From positions 1 through 6,220 of the forward strand of contig JAJYOO010000154.1 in the NCBI GenBank assembly GCA_021796155.1: a stretch of DNA of 6,220 bases, given 5' to 3'. Shown here one piece after another: positions 5,991 to 6,220 of the stretch. A program made the translations under genes and the position numbers. How positions within the stretch are numbered: the first letter of the stretch is position 1; every line of letters begins with the position of its first letter. The notes beneath the pieces are model-generated. The model was not told where the DNA came from, ran no database searches, and saw only the letters and a list, made by a program, of their open reading frames with translations. This stretch comes from Chloroflexota bacterium (lineage in GTDB: Bacteria > Chloroflexota > Anaerolineae > Anaerolineales > Villigracilaceae).

Positions 5991-6022
5991 ATTTTCCAAA
6001 TGGCAGCGGGGAAAAATGGCAC

Positions 6023-6052
6023 TTGACAAGACATACCCAGAAAGGCTACAGT
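6023..6052 (+). promoter_or_regulatory. Sigma70-type promoter of the downstream lipoprotein gene
   Basis: A perfect -35 TTGACA (6023-6028) is followed after 18 bp by TACAGT (6047-6052). Transcription would start near 6059, about 20 nt before the ATG at 6079. The gene therefore has its own promoter and is not dependent on YitT transcription. Confidence 0.65.
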
Positions 6053-6078
6053 AGAAATGTCCAGCGAGGGAGGCAGTT

Positions 6079-6220
6079 ATGTTGAAACGCGCACTACCGT
6101 TCTTTCCAATTTTGGTCATTCTCGTCTTCACTGCTTGCACCGCTGCACCGGCAAATACAAATACGGTTTCTCCAGATGCATTGACCTCTGCCGTTCAAAC
6201 CATTGAGGAATTATCTTGCT
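6079..6220 (+). CDS. Unidentified lipoprotein, N-terminal 47 residues (runs off the right edge)
   Basis: ATG at 6079 has a strong Shine-Dalgarno GAGGGAGG (6066-6073) five bases upstream and opens a frame with no stop to the window end. The product starts MLKRALPFFPILVILVFTAC: a positively charged start, a hydrophobic core and a lipobox-like FTAC with Cys20, indicating a lipid-anchored extracytoplasmic protein. The mature part begins with a small-residue, Thr/Asn/Pro-rich linker (TAAPANTNTVSPDA), then a probably helical segment LTSAVQTIEEL. Too little is present to name a family. Its coding status is supported by the promoter, ribosome site and signal peptide together. Confidence 0.8.
   Translation, partial: MLKRALPFFPILVILVFTACTAAPANTNTVSPDALTSAVQTIEELSC

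Noticed and set aside
5997..6021. Short direct repeat AAATGGCA on either side of a GCGGGG stretch, possible terminator or operator after YitT
   Set aside because: It forms no convincing stem and has no T-run; an 8-bp direct repeat may be chance.
1..6220. tRNA or rRNA genes, CRISPR arrays, riboswitches
   Set aside because: No cloverleaf, rRNA segment, regularly spaced direct repeats or recognisable riboswitch core was seen on either strand.

Overview
The gene content and repeats suggest a bacterium of the Chloroflexota, probably Anaerolineae. The grounds are a NurA / HAS-barrel / HerA cluster, lipoproteins with short N-terminal lipoboxes, a YitT-type membrane protein, and several palindromic intergenic repeats of kinds I associate with such genomes. 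The taxonomic call is inference; no rRNA or other marker gene is present.

Layout. Minus strand, read from right to left: a DNA-end-processing operon runs nurA (3075-1882), then a HAS-barrel protein (1885-1295, ATGA overlap with nurA), then herA (814 to beyond the left edge; N-terminal 271 codons present). A 467-bp cassette (828-1294) separates the HAS gene from herA. It has 31-bp inverted ends and encloses a broken GxxExxY (PD-(D/E)XK-like) gene at 1255-870. One end lies directly against the HAS stop codon and the other 13 nt before the herA start codon, so removing it leaves a tight operon junction.

Plus strand: a SIMPL-domain lipoprotein (3291-4019), an NADP-dependent beta-hydroxyacid dehydrogenase of the 2-hydroxy-3-oxopropionate reductase type (4164-5057), a YitT-family membrane protein (5115-5990), and the start of a second, unidentified lipoprotein (from 6079). 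The SIMPL gene and the nurA operon diverge from a 215-bp gap. That gap contains a symmetric TTGTA...TACAA element readable as a promoter in both directions, and an 83-bp palindrome that would lie in the nurA mRNA leader.

How the genes work together: NurA nuclease and HerA translocase are known to form a DNA-end resection machine, and the small HAS-barrel protein is probably a partner. The plus-strand genes show no common pathway. The dehydrogenase and YitT genes may share a transcript. Most gaps hold a different palindromic repeat, and these repeats are the most unusual aspect of the window.
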